From assembly GCA_012799165.1 (NCBI GenBank), contig JAAZLU010000145.1, positions 1 through 7,165 of the forward strand: a DNA stretch of 7,165 nucleotides. Direction: 5' to 3'. The position numbers were made by a program, and so were the translations under genes. Within the stretch, counting starts at the first letter, position 1, and every line of letters begins with the position of its first letter. Positions 6,871 to 7,165 of the stretch are shown here, piece after piece. This DNA comes from Clostridiales bacterium (GTDB lineage Bacteria > Bacillota > Clostridia > Peptostreptococcales > Anaerovoracaceae). The notes below the pieces were generated by a model, which had not been told where the DNA came from, made no database searches, and saw only the letters and a list, made by a program, of their open reading frames with translations.

Positions 6871-6892
6871 AATATTCTCACTGATATATAAT
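6864..6892 (+). promoter_or_regulatory. Sigma-70/sigma-A type promoter of the yerC-like gene
   Basis: TTGTCA (6864-6869, one mismatch), a 17-bp spacer and a perfect TATAAT (6887-6892). Transcription would begin near 6899, about 32 bases before the ATG at 6932. It overlaps head-on with the minus-strand promoter at its -35 element, so two RNA polymerases are unlikely to occupy both at once. Confidence 0.75.
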
Positions 6893-6921
6893 GCTACTAC
6901 ACACTAAAGCATAAAAGCCGC

Positions 6922-6927
6922 GAGGTG
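6922..6927 (+). promoter_or_regulatory. Shine-Dalgarno site of the yerC-like gene
   Basis: GAGGTG, four bases before the ATG at 6932. It supports this start, in contrast to the divergent gene, which has no recognisable site. Confidence 0.7.
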
Positions 6928-6931
6928 CAAA

Positions 6932-7165
6932 ATGTACGATTCAAAATTCAAGTCCGAAACGAACGACGAACTCTTCAAGGCTATACTATCACTTCAGGAC
7001 GAAGAAGAGTGCTACCGTTTCTTCGAAGACATCATGACCGTAAAGGAGCTTCAGTCCATATCCCAACGCTGGCAAGTAGCGCGCATGCTCGATGCTAAGA
7101 AGACCTACGGCGAAATAGAGGCGGAAACAAACGCCTCCGCAGCGACGATAAGCCGCGTAAACAAG
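6932..7165 (+). CDS. yerC: YerC/YecD-family TrpR-like DNA-binding protein, 3' end outside window
   Basis: The 78 visible codons encode the N-terminal three quarters of a small all-helical regulator of the TrpR superfamily; family members are about 95-105 residues long. Characteristic stretches are ELFKAILSLQDEEECYRFFED (13-33), the TVKELQSISQRWQVARML segment (36-53), KTYGEIEAETNASA (57-70) and ATISRVNK (71-78). The last part is the helix-turn-helix, with recognition helix around ASAATISRV. The family is predicted to bind DNA as a dimer, but its ligand and targets are not established by the sequence; it need not respond to tryptophan. The ATG has a good ribosome site and its own promoter. It is divergent from the PPTase-RecX operon with only 99 bp between start codons, so direct control of that operon or of itself is possible but unproven. 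The frame runs off the right edge. Confidence 0.9.
   Translation, partial: MYDSKFKSETNDELFKAILSLQDEEECYRFFEDIMTVKELQSISQRWQVARMLDAKKTYGEIEAETNASAATISRVNK

Noticed and set aside
6891..6912. Inverted repeat ATGCT ... AGCAT downstream of the yerC-like promoter, as a possible autoregulatory operator
   Set aside because: Arms of only five bases with a 12-base gap and no resemblance to a TrpR-type operator; too weak to call.

Overview
The window looks like an ordinary chromosomal segment of a low-to-mid-GC Gram-positive bacterium, most likely a Clostridia-type Bacillota. The clues are a YerC-type TrpR-like regulator, a eukaryotic-like (type 2) isoleucyl-tRNA synthetase, a cytoplasmic metallophosphatase/5'-nucleotidase, RecX and Sfp-type phosphopantetheinyl transferase domains, purine-rich Shine-Dalgarno sites and free use of AUA isoleucine codons. 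The genus cannot be fixed from this sequence alone. Coding density is high, no gene-free stretch exceeds 150 bases, and I see no tRNA, rRNA, IS element, phage gene or CRISPR array.

Layout, read along the minus strand from right to left. At 6832-5810 lies a gene encoding a single polypeptide with an N-terminal 4'-phosphopantetheinyl transferase and a C-terminal RecX domain. It overlaps by 4 bases (ATGA) with a cytoplasmic metallophosphatase/5'-nucleotidase gene (5813-4344), so these two form a translationally coupled operon. A 145-bp gap follows, holding a strong GC-rich stem-loop and a near-consensus promoter. Then come ileS (4198-1082) and, 83 bp further on, a dynamin-family GTPase gene (998 to beyond the left edge) that is probably cotranscribed with ileS. 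At the right end a yerC-like regulator gene (6932 onward, plus strand) is transcribed divergently from the fusion gene.

The regulatory region at 6833-6931 is compact. A minus-strand promoter (TTGACA, 17 bp, TACACT) and a plus-strand promoter (TTGTCA, 17 bp, TATAAT) are placed back to back with their -35 hexamers sharing five base pairs. The minus-strand promoter sits so close to the fusion ORF that the mRNA should be almost leaderless.

Main points of interest: (1) the PPTase-RecX fusion, which joins a CoA-dependent carrier-protein activator to a RecA modulator and is the best candidate here for something undescribed; (2) the IleRS carries the swapped class I signature GIHH (GXHH type) instead of HIGH, a form linked to extreme mupirocin resistance; (3) the overlapping divergent promoters and near-leaderless start; (4) a possible functional link between the PPTase, which releases 3',5'-ADP, and the coupled cytoplasmic nucleotidase. 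The rest looks like core housekeeping content.
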